64,000 bases of DNA, from assembly GCF_004027225.2 (NCBI RefSeq), contig NC_044302.2:38104949-38168948 (forward strand), in the 5' to 3' direction. Positions within the stretch are counted from its first letter, which is position 1. Each line of letters starts with the position of its first letter. This DNA is from Strigops habroptila. Lineage: Eukaryota; Chordata; Aves; Psittaciformes; Psittacidae. Made by a program: the position numbers and the translations under genes. This document shows, piece after piece, positions 45,301 to 58,200 of this stretch. The notes beneath the pieces are model-generated. The model saw only the letters and a list, made by a program, of their open reading frames with translations. It was not told the origin of the DNA and did not search any database.

Positions 45301-47218
45301 TGTTGGCAGACTTTCAGTGTGTGACTCTGTTGAGTTCTGGGAGCTTATCAGCTGCAGCGCTTGGACTCAGTACTGCTCCAAAATACAAAATTACGAAGGC
45401 AGCACTGCCATGTGAATCGCACTGAAGGGGGAATCCCTGCAATTACAGGGTCTCTATAATGCAGCTGGGCAGTTAAAGAATACCCAACATCAACCCAGGT
45501 GTTTTTTGCTCTCTACAGGTTCCAGGAAATTGTTCAAATGATTTTATGTAGAAAGCTTTCCAAGTAAATTGCATCCATACCTCCAGCCCTATATGTATTA
45601 TTTTCCCATACTCAACATAGTTCTTGATCATGTACTGTAGGCTACCAACAAAGACAAGCACAAAATTTTTATTTAAAGGGTGTAAATGTGATATTGAAAG
45701 CCTGAGCAATAAAATGATCTCCTACTTTTCATCAAAAAGAGCATCACAATATTCGCATTTGTGAAGACATTGCAGACCTTTCTTACATAGAGAAACTAGG
45801 AATGGTTTAATTATGCATTATTGGAAAAAAATCTGCAGAATTAGCTTTAGAAGGAGTTAAAGCTTGTCATTTAGCAAAAAAAAATCCTTAGTTCAGTCTA
45901 AGCTGTTAAATGTAACTTAAAGCTTGGCAAAGACGATTACCCTATAATGGCTCCATTCACATTCACAAAGTTGAGGTCATTTTAAACTGCTGCTATGTTT
46001 TGGAAGGTTGCCCAGAGAACTTTGGTGTGAAAAATCTGCTGAATGCCTTTGCACTACGTTAGCTAACAGTATTTAAGGTCAGTAATGCAGGTGCGGGCTT
46101 TCTCAGATTCAAGTTGCATTTTAAAAACTTAAAATTCCTTGCAGTCTTCTTCCTAAAACTCTGTTAAAAAGTTCTTTTGCTCAAACCTTTAAAAAGAAGA
46201 AACAATGGGGGCAGAATGAGGAGAGGATAGAAGGATAGCATTTTTTTGCTATCAGAATGCGAGAGATGTGCTAATAAACAATAAACCAAGAATTTAGCTT
46301 TTGTGTTAGTTTCAGTGCAGCAACTTAACGTCTACAGACATCTACCAACACTAAGCATAACTTGCCAAGCAAATCATAGGAACTTACGCTACTTTCCACA
46401 CTAATGGTGTCAAGGTGCACTGAATGTTTTCCCCTTGCTGCCTGAGAATGACATTAGAGGCCTTCAGGGAAGCATGTGCCCAATTTCCTAGCTCTGCAGC
46501 AGTTATCGTATGCTAGGCTGACACTATGACTGATCACACTCAGGCACTGCTTCTGTCGCTGTAAATGGGCTTTCAGTTATAATGGAAATGTTTAGTTCAA
46601 AGCAGCATATACATTACACATGTTATTAATGGCTGAAACAGATGCTTCCATCTACTGAAAGGGTTTGTTTTTATATAAAGCAAATCCTCCTGTAAATCTG
46701 GATCTTTTATTTGGTTGCATATCAGTTTGAAGGATAATAATATGAAAAGCCCTTTCTACCTTGCCTTATATTACAGAAGCATTTAAATTTTTAATCTGTT
46801 TCATATAAGCAAATTTATATACATCTACACACATTTTATTATCCATTTTGTATGGCTCCATTTGTTTCTGTTGTAAATTGCACAGTTTCTTAATCACTGC
46901 TAAGCATAAAATACCCCATCAGTAAATTATTCCTACAATAAAATACATGATATGGTTTACAAATGATGGTTATTAATTTCAGGACAGAATGTTGCATTTA
47001 TATTGTGGTTTATGTTCAATTAACACATGGCTGCATTAATGCAAAGTGTCAGCATAGGATTGAACCAGAGACTAAATGAAGATGAAGTACCCTAAAAGGG
47101 AATTATTGCCTATGCTAAATAGAGTAAAAGCCAATTTATTTGTGATTTTGCTTGTACAGTACCACCTGAGATATTCATAAGCAATTCCAAAAGCATAGGT
47201 CATCTTTCCAAAAGGAAA
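42341..47218. other. Non-coding stretch, no gene seen
   Basis: Contains a 19-bp tandem duplication (43983-44020). Two mixed-composition blocks (about 43180-43300 and 46925-47175) look like candidate conserved non-coding DNA because they are rich in ATTA/TAAT homeodomain-type words. No coding signal was seen. Confidence 0.5.
43983..44020 (+). repeat. Perfect 19-bp tandem duplication
   Basis: CTACATTTCACAGAAGCAC occurs twice in immediate succession (43983-44001 and 44002-44020). The identity suggests a recent slippage event. Confidence 0.95.
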
Positions 47219-47262
47219 TTTCTACAAAAACCACGTACTTTTTTACGTGGTTTTTGTAGAAA
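47219..47262. repeat. Perfect 19-bp inverted repeat, 6-nt loop
   Basis: TTTCTACAAAAACCACGTA (47219-47237), loop CTTTTT, then its exact reverse complement (47244-47262). Symmetry stops abruptly outside the arms. It is too short for a typical microRNA precursor, and no transposon termini were recognised. Confidence 0.95.
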
Positions 47263-48220
47263 GAATTGTGTCTCTATGCACGACAGATCAATGATTCTAA
47301 AGCTGGAGCAGCTACAGTTCATGAAAACCAGATTATTACCAAGGGGAAGACACCTTTAAGAATAAGTCACACATTTCTTTTGTTAATTATAAACAATCCT
47401 GTGTCTTAAGGCACAGGCGGCTCATAAGAGAAAAGAGTGGTCATGGTGGAAACAGAGATTGTGACCTTTTAGATGCAAAACATAACCATAGTTTTATTTC
47501 TCAGATACAATTTTGCTAGATTTGCAAAACTCTGTAAGTAATGAAAAGGAGCCAAAGATAATGGTTTGAAATTAAAATGCTGAATTAACATCTTTTGAGA
47601 AAAGCAAGACCTTGAAGAACAAAACTGTTTATATGTTTTGAATTTGATTGCTGTAGTGGTTAAAACTAGCCCCGACAGCAATGCAAATGGACTAAAATGA
47701 TGTTCTTTGAACACATGGTGAGTCTCACATCTGATTTCTGCTCTCTTAACCTGTATGAATTGCAGTGCTTTTTTTGCCCTTTAATAAATATCCGACTGCT
47801 TGTAAAATATTTTCATCAGAAAGTAGGTTAACATCATTAAACAGATCCTGGATTGCAGCATTATTGAAATCTGTTTAATATAAGAGAATGCATTTTGAAT
47901 TAAATGTTCCCTTTTGTGTAAGACATGGAGCTGCATAAGTTTAGGAATAACCCCATAGAGGTTGCTTGGCAAACCTCCCAAAATCCTTATGAGCCACTAA
48001 ATATCATTGTGTAGATTTTACATTAGAACTTGTGTATTTGTAGAGGAACTCGAAGAGTCCAGGCATAAGATCACTTTGTAAAACTGGCATCGCAATCCTG
48101 AATAAACTGTGTAAACTCCCTTTGAGATTTAAATATCATTCACATGGATTACATCTGCTTAATCATATCACCCTAAAGCACTTGATCTCGCCTCATGTCA
48201 AGGGAGCTCTGGAGAAGAAC
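47263..48220. other. Non-coding stretch, no gene seen
   Basis: AT-rich DNA with no recognisable gene or repeat. Confidence 0.5.
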
Positions 48221-48620
48221 ATAGAATCATAGAATCATAGAATAGTAAGGATTGGAAAGGACCTTAAGATCATCTAGTTCCAACTCCCCTGCCATGGGCA
48301 GGGACACCTTGCACTAAACCACGTGGTCCAAGGCTCTGTCCAACCTGGCCTTGAACACCGCCAGGGATGGAGCATCCACAACCTCCCTGGGCAACCCATT
48401 CCAGTGCTTCACCACCTTCACTGTAAAGAACTTCTTCCTTATATCTAATCTAAACTTCCCCTGTTTAACTTTGAACCCATTCCCCCTTGTCCTACCACTA
48501 CAGTCCCTAAGGAAGAGTCCCCAGCATCCTTATAGACCCCCTTCAGATATTGGAAGGCTGCTATGTGGTCTCCATGCAGCCTTTGCTTCTCCAGGCTGAA
48601 CAGCCCCAAGTCTCTCATCT
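48221..48620 (-). mobile_element. CR1 LINE 3' part, 0.4 kb, minus strand
   Basis: 3' octamers ATAGAATC ATAGAATC ATAGAAT at the left. Then GGAAAGGACCTTAAGATCA, CTGCCATGGGCAGGGACACC, CCAACCTGGCCTTGAACACC, TTCCTTATATCTAATCTAAA and TTCTCCAGGCTGAACAGCCC. It is well preserved, and it is the least degenerate CR1 tail here apart from the one at 10181. Truncated at about 48620. Confidence 0.95.
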
Positions 48621-51560
48621 TAAGTCTTCCATTATGTAATTTCCCCTATTTTGCCCCATGCCAGCAGCAAGGTGGGAGGCAGGATTTTTTCCCTCACAAA
48701 ATAGGTTTCAGGACATCATTCCATAGCTGTGTGGATCTTACAAACCTAGCACCACTGCTGGCCCATCTCTGGTTAACTTCTCTTAGCTGGGCTTTGCCAC
48801 ACGCTCTCCATTTCGGAACCTCAGTATGAAGAAAAGAGGGATAGAAATAAGAAAGAACACCCTGCTTCCTACAGAAACCAGGCAAACCTTCACCAACACA
48901 CTGCCATAGACTATTAGCATGGGCTAGTCTGGGCTGTTAAATATTGTTTGCGTGCTTTGCCAGTAAAGTTTGAAAAGGAGTCCTAGAAATAGAAAAATTG
49001 CCCCATCCCTCAACTTTTTCTTTCTTTTGAGTTCTGTTAATGTCCATACTTGAATGAATGAACTTCATTTGTACACTTTGTTGTGTTGCTAATCCAAACA
49101 TTTTACAAAAACCCAGCTTTGCAAGTTCACCTTATTGAAGAAGCCAAGCAGCATGCACTATTACACAGTTACAAACCACCAGGGAATATCTGCTGTTATT
49201 ATATAGTCAGTGAAAAACATAGTTACTTTGGTTTCCTAACACTAAAAAGGTGTTTTCTGAGGTGTTGCACTTTCACCTGTAAAAGACAGTGGAGACCTGC
49301 ACAACAGCTACAAACCGCAGTACAAGAGTCTGAGCAATTTTGCCATTTGGACTAAGATTTTCGTTAGCCTGTGCCTCTCTACTCAAGCCCTAGCTCCTAG
49401 GATATACTCTGCATCTGCAGACTGTCGTTCTTAAAAACAAATGTTCAGCCCTAGAATTCACTGATTTGTGACTATGTGGATCAGCTCGAGCAAAATTCTT
49501 CCAAGACATGTACCACAGTAAAAGAATTTAGAACTCTGTCCATTTTAAAAAATTTCTAGTTCTAAATTATTTTTCTTCTTATGTTCCTAAGTCTACCACA
49601 TAAGAGATCAGCATTAAAAAAAAGGTTTATTTTAAGATAAGGTAAATAATTTAGACATACCTGCAAATAAAAAAATGGAGGTACAAGGGAAACTGCCACC
49701 AAGTTATTCATCCAGACCTGATATTCAACCTGTGGACAGCATCTACTGCAATGAATCTTTAGGTCTTGACTGGGGTCCAGAACTGATATTGCAATTCAGA
49801 TAATAATTATGCATGCATAGTGATCTGAGAACATAAAATCTTGCTGGAAATTCAGAGTAATAAGGACCTATAGGTAAAGTATTGTGCTATTTTTTAGGAA
49901 AAATGCAACCAATAACGCTTATACCTACTATAACTGTACGAAGACAACTTCCTTTCCTCTGACTCCAAGGTCTTCACTGAATGATAAGAACTTTTGTTGA
50001 ATTTTCTTGAATTTGTCATGCTTAGTTTGTTTCACACAGGCTCTTTCTGAGGTAACATTGATGCCTAAAGTACTTGTGTATTATGACCATAAGTAACTCA
50101 CTGGTAACTCACTGGTGTAAAACTAGTGTGTATAACTGGTAAAAGTAGCTGCCTTGAAATGAGTTGAACATTCTTTTAAGGGGCAAAGATATTTTCTAAC
50201 GTTAAAATTAACTTTTTCACATAAAAATAATGATGTTTAGTGACCCTGTAGTACATACTTTACTGCTAATTTCCTATATGATATACATTCATATGCTTGG
50301 ACTATAAAAGCTGAAGTGACGTAGATCAGTTTCAGGCAATTTTGCTGTTGTTTAGAACTTATTCTGATCAGGATTTATTCTCCATTTTCTTCTAGTTGAT
50401 AATGTAGCTCAAGGAAAATAGCTCACTTCATGGCTTACATTTGCCCTGAAGGACTTCAAGTGCCAGATGATAAAACTTACTTTGGCATAAAACTGGCCAG
50501 ATGAGACAAGGAAAGATGAAGATGAGAGTGAGGGAAGATGGCTTTCAGAGAGAGACAAAGAAGAGCTCTTGTTTATGTATTCCACATGAGGACCAATTTT
50601 TTTTTTTCTTCTTCTTTTTTTTTTCTTTTCTAGATTACTTCATCATATGAAGAATGCTACAGTGCCAAGAATACGGCAGCCCTGGCAGCCAGGACGCAGA
50701 AAACAAACCCACTGAAGTATCCAATTTGTTTATAGATAGTCCTTGAGGAGTAGGCTGCAAAATAATTTTGTCTTCCAGAGACTGCTAACAGCTACCTGAG
50801 GGTGTTATACTTGAAAAATATAACTTCACATTTAGTACTTGAATATCATATTGTTAAGTATTCAGGATTAGCTCAAAAATCACTCAGCTGGCAGAAAAAG
50901 AAAGCCAAACAAAACACCTCAGACATGCATTTGATGCAGTGTGATTTAAGGAAAAGTGGGTTTCTTTTGTTACTGTTGCCTCCTACATGCAATACTTAAT
51001 CTTATTTTTTAGATTTTTCTCTCTTCCACATAACCCTAGAGGCCTCACTCCCATGATGGTTGCTAGTTTTTTCCTCTCAGATAATACATGAATATAGATA
51101 ATAGCCTTCCAGTGTCACAGATTCAGCACAATTTCATGCTTTATGTCAAGAAATGTTGCTTTCCTTCAGATATGTTTCTAGTTACAAATGCCTTGCACGT
51201 TTCAGTGGCTTTCTCATGCTGAGCACTTCATCCAGGATTGGATCTGATCCAGCTCTCACCATAGGCAGTAGCAAGAGCATTACTGGATTTGGTAGGGACT
51301 AAATGAAACTCTGTGGATTTTATCCTCATTTCTATTACTTCAGTCCTAAGAACAGCACTTAAACAGATGCTTAAATTTAAGTATGTGAGTAGTCCTATTC
51401 AAATCAATGGACTGCTTGCCTGTTTGGAATTAAGCACATGCAAAACTGGCTTTTCAGGTTGGGGGCATGTACACATATATGTGTATGAGTATATGTATAC
51501 GTTGCTTAATTACCAAGAGCTACACAGTTTATGAAAGAATAGCGCTTATCACCTTAAGTG
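48621..51560. other. Non-coding stretch, no gene seen
   Basis: Includes the direct repeat TAACTCACTGG x2 near 50094-50116 and a T/C-rich run at 50597-50630. No domain-bearing frame was seen. Confidence 0.5.
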
Positions 51561-52285
51561 TTAGAATCATAGATTATCTCGAGATGGAAGGGACTCATAA
51601 GAATCATCGAGTCCAACTACCTGCTCCTTGCAGGACTGCCTAAAACTAGATAGTGTCATCCAGACATTCCTGGTCACTCTAATCACGCATCCAGACCACT
51701 CTGGCAGGCTTGGTGCCCTGGCCACTTCTCTGGGCAGTCTGTTCCAGTGACTGACCACACTCCCAGTGAAGAACCTTTACCAGTAGGAACTTCCCCTGAT
51801 GCAGTTTCATTTCATTTCATTTCATTTCATTTCATTTCATGTCCTGTCGCTGGTCACCAGAGAGAGGAGGTCAGCACCTCCCCCTTGCTGCCCTCCGTGC
51901 GGAAGCTGTAGACTGCCATGAGGTCACCATCAGCCTTCTCTTCTCCAGGCTGAACAAACCAAGTGACCTCAGCCACTCGTCTAAGTCTTGACATCAAGAC
52001 CTTTCACCACCTTGGTTGTCCTCCTCTGGATACATTTCAATAGTTTGATGTCCTTTTATTTAGGTGCTCCAAACTGCACACAGTAATTGAGGTGGGGCTG
52101 CACCAGTACAGTGCAGACTGTGACAGTCGCCTTGACCAGCGGCTATGCTGTGCTTGATGCACTCCAGGACGTGGTTGACCCTTTTGGCTGCCAGGGCACA
52201 CTGTTGACATATTCAACTTGCCATCAACCCAAACCTGAATTCCCAGATCTCTTTCTACAGGCCTGTTCTCAAGAGAGTCTTTGTT
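51561..52285 (-). mobile_element. CR1 LINE, about 0.7 kb, older subfamily, minus strand
   Basis: Starts TAGAATCATAGATTATCTCG at its 3' end. Further along are GGGCAGTCTGTTCCAGTG, CAGGCTGAACAAACCAAGTG, CCAAACTGCACACAGTA, CCTTTTGGCTGCCAGGGCAC and TTGCCATCAACCCAAACC, all in CR1 antisense order. Its tail differs from the copies at 41.5 and 48.2 kb, so it is another subfamily. A (TTCAT)n microsatellite has grown inside it at 51804-51840. The 110-codon frame at 52087-52419 lies mostly within the repeat. Confidence 0.9.
51804..51840. repeat. (TTCAT)7 microsatellite inside CR1
   Basis: About seven perfect TTCAT units in the plus-strand reading, located where CR1 normally has a non-repetitive stretch. 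Confidence 0.92.
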
Positions 52286-55200
52286 TTATGTATTTTTCGG
52301 AAGTCAGAGAATTGAAGAAAATAATCCTTTTTGATGAGGTTTGCATTATATCTGAGTCATTCTTCAGAAATAAATTAGCTGAAAAATGTTGCCCTTTATC
52401 TTGCTCAAATTTGTTGTGACATGGGCCTGATTTTTATATTTGGCTTATTTATAAGGATCAGATGAATAGTCTGGATGGACTATTTTAAAGCAATGAATTA
52501 TTTAGACACTGTTCGCTTTTCTTGCTGTTCATTATTTGTGATCTGTGATTAATTACCTGAGTGTTTAAGTCTTGTTTCTGTATTCTGATTGGATGCCTGA
52601 AACTTCTGAGAACACTAAAAGAATGAGTCAAAAACAGCAATTAGTACACAGTCAAAGTGAATGCACTTGTTAACACATGAATGATTTGGTATTAATATGA
52701 AAACAGATGCTTATATGAAAAAAATCTCTTTATAATTAGTGCAATTAAAAAACTGCTTGTGTAAAATCCTTAAACCAGTATTTTTGTCATATTCATCCTA
52801 CTCTAATTAGTGCTACATATCAGTTCTCAAATTTCTGCAAAACAGTAGAAGTGCCACATTATGAAATCAGAAAACTCTAATCCTTCCAGTAAGACAAGTT
52901 ATTGAGCATTTTATGGTGTAGGTATAACAAGTAAGCAAAGGCATAGGTGCTAAAGCTGCAGTTAGTTTTATTGACAGAGTATTTCACTGACCACTTTCAG
53001 AAGGTAGTATTATAGTTACAACTATATAGGTCATTAAGTAAAAAGTAGTCATAACGAGAATATTCTAGATGTACAGCGCTTTGTCTCATACCCAAGCATA
53101 AGTGTGCTAGGGCAGGTGAAAAGCAGTACAAAAAGGGAGGTGGAGCCACAAGAGACCAGCATGCACAGAGGCGCTCACGGGAACCGTTATGCACTTGATC
53201 CCAGCCTACAGAGCTGCCAGTTGCCCTGCTGGGGAAACTGGGATGGGAATGTGGGGAGGTGCTTGCCTTAACACTTTTCTTCCCCCTTTTCCAGAGTCCG
53301 CTTAGTTGCTGGTTTACTTGTTTAAATTTTTGTTTTGTCAATGTCCGAATCAGTATTAGAAATTAGTGGTAATAGGGCGTTAAATTAAACTAAGTAAAAG
53401 TTCTCCAAGCTGAGAATATTTTTGCCCACGACAGGAAGGAAAAGTACATAATGACAAAATCCTGAGGTCTGCTCTCTCACTGTCCACGCTGCAGTCCTCA
53501 GGCGCAGCAGAGAAGTGGAAGCACAGGCTCTTCAGTGAGCGCCTAGTGCCCGTTCAAGAGATTGAAAGCTGTATCTTCAATGGTGTAAACTGGAGCTCTG
53601 ATTCTGCCAAACATGTTGTAACAGCCTCTTCTCCTAATAAAAAAGGAGGGGGCTGTAAGCAATAATCTGCTCAAGATTTCGGTTATGGTTATTAAATGTA
53701 CGCATGGCTAGGTAGCAATGAGTATGGCAACAAAAGCATAGCATTTTTATATTATATTCACTATTTCCACAAAAATGAGTTGACTCCAGTATTTTTGTTG
53801 CATTACAGTGATGAGGCCCTCATGCTTACATGTGTGAAATCACATTATGTCACGACCCATAACGAAGTACATCTCCTGATTCAATGGGGAAGGCTCAGTC
53901 CTAATCTGCATGCCAGGCTAAAGTGAAAAAAGGGGTTTCTATGAGGTCTGAAACTGAAGTTTTAAAGTGAAATAAGACTCAAGCCTCTGAGTGAAAATAT
54001 TCTAGGAGAAACACATTCTCCTTCCTCTGTCAGAATTCTAGGACACAGAGAAACATTATATAGTTATACAAAATCACAGTGTGCTCAAGCATGAGGAAGA
54101 AAACTGATGTTTAAGCCACAGATCAGTATAAATTCAGTAACAGCTCTCCTTCATTGTCAGACTTCCACTGAATAAATTGACGTGTACTTCTGCATAACCT
54201 CAAAATGTTGGATGGCTGGTAATACTAGGTTGTCTTAGGCACACAGAAATGATATCATGTAGTCCCCCTATCTCATCGTCTACATGTGCTGGGCTGTACC
54301 AGGCATTTCCTGAAGATTCAGGTGTTTGGGAAAGCTTGCATAAGACAGAGATAGGAAGACATGAAGTATTTTGTGTCTAAACAGTCACAGAGCTAATCTT
54401 TCACTCAAAAACAGAGCAGAGGGAAGTGGCAATCATGTTACTAAATTTTCTTTCTCTGTTCTGAAACTAACACAGTGAAAAATTATCCAGGTTTTGGCTG
54501 GTAAAACAATTATGCCAAGAAACACTAGCTCAATGAAGGAGAACTATAGAATCTTGCAGACTTAAGTCTTACGTGATTTTTTTGGTAATTATTAAATGTT
54601 TGATAAAATACACCATCTAACAGTTTTACATTGAAATGAGATGTCATGAAAAGACAATGCATTCAATGCAGATTCTTCTCATACTGATAAAAGCAAGAAG
54701 CAGCTGCTCTGTGAACTGAGTTACACTGTTGTGAAAACAGCTCATGGTAATAATGGTCAGAATCAGAACCATGTTCCCTGTCAAATGCACTGACACTGAG
54801 ATTTACTCTGATCATAACAGAGAGCAGAATTTGAAATTGGCAATTTACTTCTGAAGTGCTGCCTCTTATTTAAAAGGACATTTGTTCTGTCTAAATGTAG
54901 CTTATGCAAATTTAAGAATGGAATCAGGGGTTCAGCATATGCAAATATTTCTTTAGCTGGTGGAAAAAAATGTAATATACTCAGAAGTGAACACCTAATG
55001 TATGTTGAATACTAATGACTGGCGAAGAAAAAAACCTGGTTCCTCTGTATCCCAATATTTAGCTTAAATAGTCTTAAAACCACAGCTTTTAACATGGCCT
55101 GACGTCGTTTTGAAGCCAGCTTGTCACTATGCTGCAGAAATTTTTTGTGCCTTAGTTAATTTACTGTTTTGGCATTTTAGTTTTTTAGAAGGCTTTGTGT

Positions 55201-58200
55201 AGGAATTTGAGGGAAGTATTCCACTGAAGTGCTCTGTATTTTAAATGAAAGCTTATTCAACTAATGAGCTTGATAAGAAGCTGCTTTCTGCCTTGAAAAC
55301 AAAATAAAACATTATTTTGGAGTCATTGAAGCGGAAACCAAAATTTCGCTATTTAGGTTTTGGGTTTTTTTCTGGGTGACAAATTAAAATGCATTTTAAT
55401 TCTTGGTGGCTTTTTAATAATTAATGTTTCCTGTGTTTTCCAGGACCATTATTTTCAGACTTCTAGTAGAGAAAACTAATTTCTTCATCTGAAAAGCTCA
55501 CCCATATTTGGCTCATGAAAAATCAAGGTATTTGAAAGTGTCTTGGACTTTGTTTTGGAGCTCTGACATATCCTGAAAAGGTTCTGTCACGCATTACATA
55601 GCAGGATTTCAACTACAAGTGCATGGTAAACAATTAAGCTTCATTTACATTTTGTCATTAGTTTTCACTTACATTTTGCTGTGATTTTAACATGCATCAA
55701 CTACTTCATTTTGCATCTTTACTAAATCCACAAACCACGAATTTAAGCATCCCACATTTTTGACATGTTATTCCACATGCTAAGTGTCAGTAGTTTATAT
55801 CTAGTTGATCAAAACCTAGGAATTATAGAAAAGTGAGCTCAAATTGAAATGAAATTACTCTGAAATCTAAAATCTAAGCTAAATCATTTACAGCAGCTTC
55901 ATAAAAGGCTGAGAGATGAAATGTAAATTCTCTCTGTGTTAAAATATGTTTAAACCATGTCACATATTATAAAGGTCTCTGTTGGTAGGTTTTTGAAAGA
56001 CTGTGACTTTATTAGAGCATAGATGATATCTATCAATAGGAGATCAATATGTAGCATTACATTCTAATTTTAAATTGTTGGATAGTTGCAGATGGTAATT
56101 AAAAAGGGAATTTCATGATTATACCCTTTGTCAGAAACGGAGTAATTTTAACCATGCAGCATAAAGTAATATTTCTTAAAGTATATTCTAAGATTTTAAT
56201 AGTTAGATGACAGACTATCTATGGAAGAATTACTGTCAGATGTTTTCCTTTTAAAGCCTGTAAAACAATGCTCTGTTGAATATACATCAAGTCTTTATTG
56301 CTTCCAAATAAGCTTTTCCCATGTTCAGCTTATTTTCTTTTTGTAGTCATCTTACAAAACAGCACTGCAACTGCTGCAGTGTTTTTATTGTTCATCTCTT
56401 CATATAATTTTTTTCACCTTCTCAGAGTATTTCTATTCTACCAAGTCTCTGACTATTTTTTTTTTTTCCTCAACATGGAAATAATGTTTGTCTGTAAATG
56501 GCACTTTTGATCAGCACAGTAATGTGAGAATTCATGTGGTGAAAATCACTTGTTAGGTACAGTGTCACATGCAGACTTGTGATGTTGTGACTAAGTCTTT
56601 GTTGACAATGCCAGTTTTGTGTCATGAGTTCCTATTGTAAATATTTTAATAGGACCTAATAGGAAGAACGGATAGCCCATTACATCCTATTCTAATCTGT
56701 GCCACCGTGAAATCTCAGGATAATCACTAAATTTTCTTCTAGTCTAGTCTGCTCTTCTTCAAACAGGGAATATATTCTTACCTCAGAAAGACTGTATTTC
56801 AGCTTCACCTCCAGCTTTCTTGGTGATCAGGAACTGTCGGTATCAAAGTGTCATCAGCATGGCGCTACACCTGAGCTAACAACCCATGCCAAGAGGCAAG
56901 ACTTAGCATCAGACATGGTGCTGATGGTTATTGCACCCATGTCTGAGGTAAAATCTCTGCATAGGCTGCTTAGCCTCTCCTAGGTGTGTCTGCTCTTAGT
57001 GATATGAGCTTGGGCATTTTGAACCATATTCTGTTAAACGTTATCTATTGCACCTCTCATCCAGGTCTTCTAAGCTGAAGCTTTATGGCTGATAACTTAG
57101 TAGAGGCAGCAAACTACATTTGCAAAACTACTTTTGCAGTTCTACACCTGTGTTGTCTTAGGCACTACATTCGGAATATAATTATGAGCATTTGATTTGA
57201 TGATTCCCAAACCAGTTATAGAAAGCGACTTCAGAAACCCGGCCTGCAAAACTTTGTAGTGTCTTCAAACCTATTACTGAGACAGATATTTTTGAAAGGA
57301 TTTCTTATATAAATATCTTAGGACTGTAACTATTTCTCCAAGATCAGTTCTTTCATCATTAAGATAATTCTAATATATCCATCACAAAATGACTGGGTGG
57401 CCTTTTAGCATGCCTTTGCATGTGCCATTACAATGCTTACACCAAGTTCTACTTAAAGAGTTTATTGCAGCAGACAGATTTTTGTTGTCAAATAATCAAA
57501 ATGCCCCATGAATTTTACTAAAAACACAGTTACTGTTTGAATCTTAACCCATTACTTCATTATTCTGTAATTTGAGTAAGACTGGTAGCCAGTTTTATTA
57601 CTCCAGCACACTTCTATTCATTGAGTAACCTCTCTCTTGCTGCTTCTTAATTACCTCTAACTAGTGTAAAACTAAACCTTTGAAATTAGAAACAAAACCC
57701 AACCAATTAAAAAAGTTAATGGTAAAAGGAATTTTATCTTGCCAGTCATTTGACTGACTCAGGGACACCAGAAATGTCATCTGCTGGTTTCTAACAACAT
57801 GTCACATCAGACAGAAATTTATTTGCTATTGGTGACAGGAAATAAGGATGGGTGTTGTGCATTCAGTGTTTCAGTTGCAAACAAATGAAACGTGTACAAT
57901 ATTCCCACAACACTCACGCTGGCTATTCCTGTGTAACACAGCTGTATCTTCAAGCCATGAACATATATATATTTACCTTTTTAATAAAATGGTTGACCCA
58001 TAATATACCCCACAGCCAGACAGGCCTCTTCTTAGACATCTTCTACATTTTTCACTTGATCTGCTGTCTTGATTCTGACCTCACCTGTCAGTATAAACCA
58101 AGAATAATTTCACTGAAGTCAGTGGAGACACACCACTTTGGCAAGGTCAGAATTAGACCTTGCTTGGGAGTCATTCCAAGTCTAGTAACAAAAGCTAATA

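Noticed and set aside
47219..47262. Perfect hairpin as a microRNA gene
   Set aside because: At 44 nt it is shorter than usual precursors, and the perfect short stem with a T-rich loop is better explained as an inverted duplication. Kept as a structural finding only.
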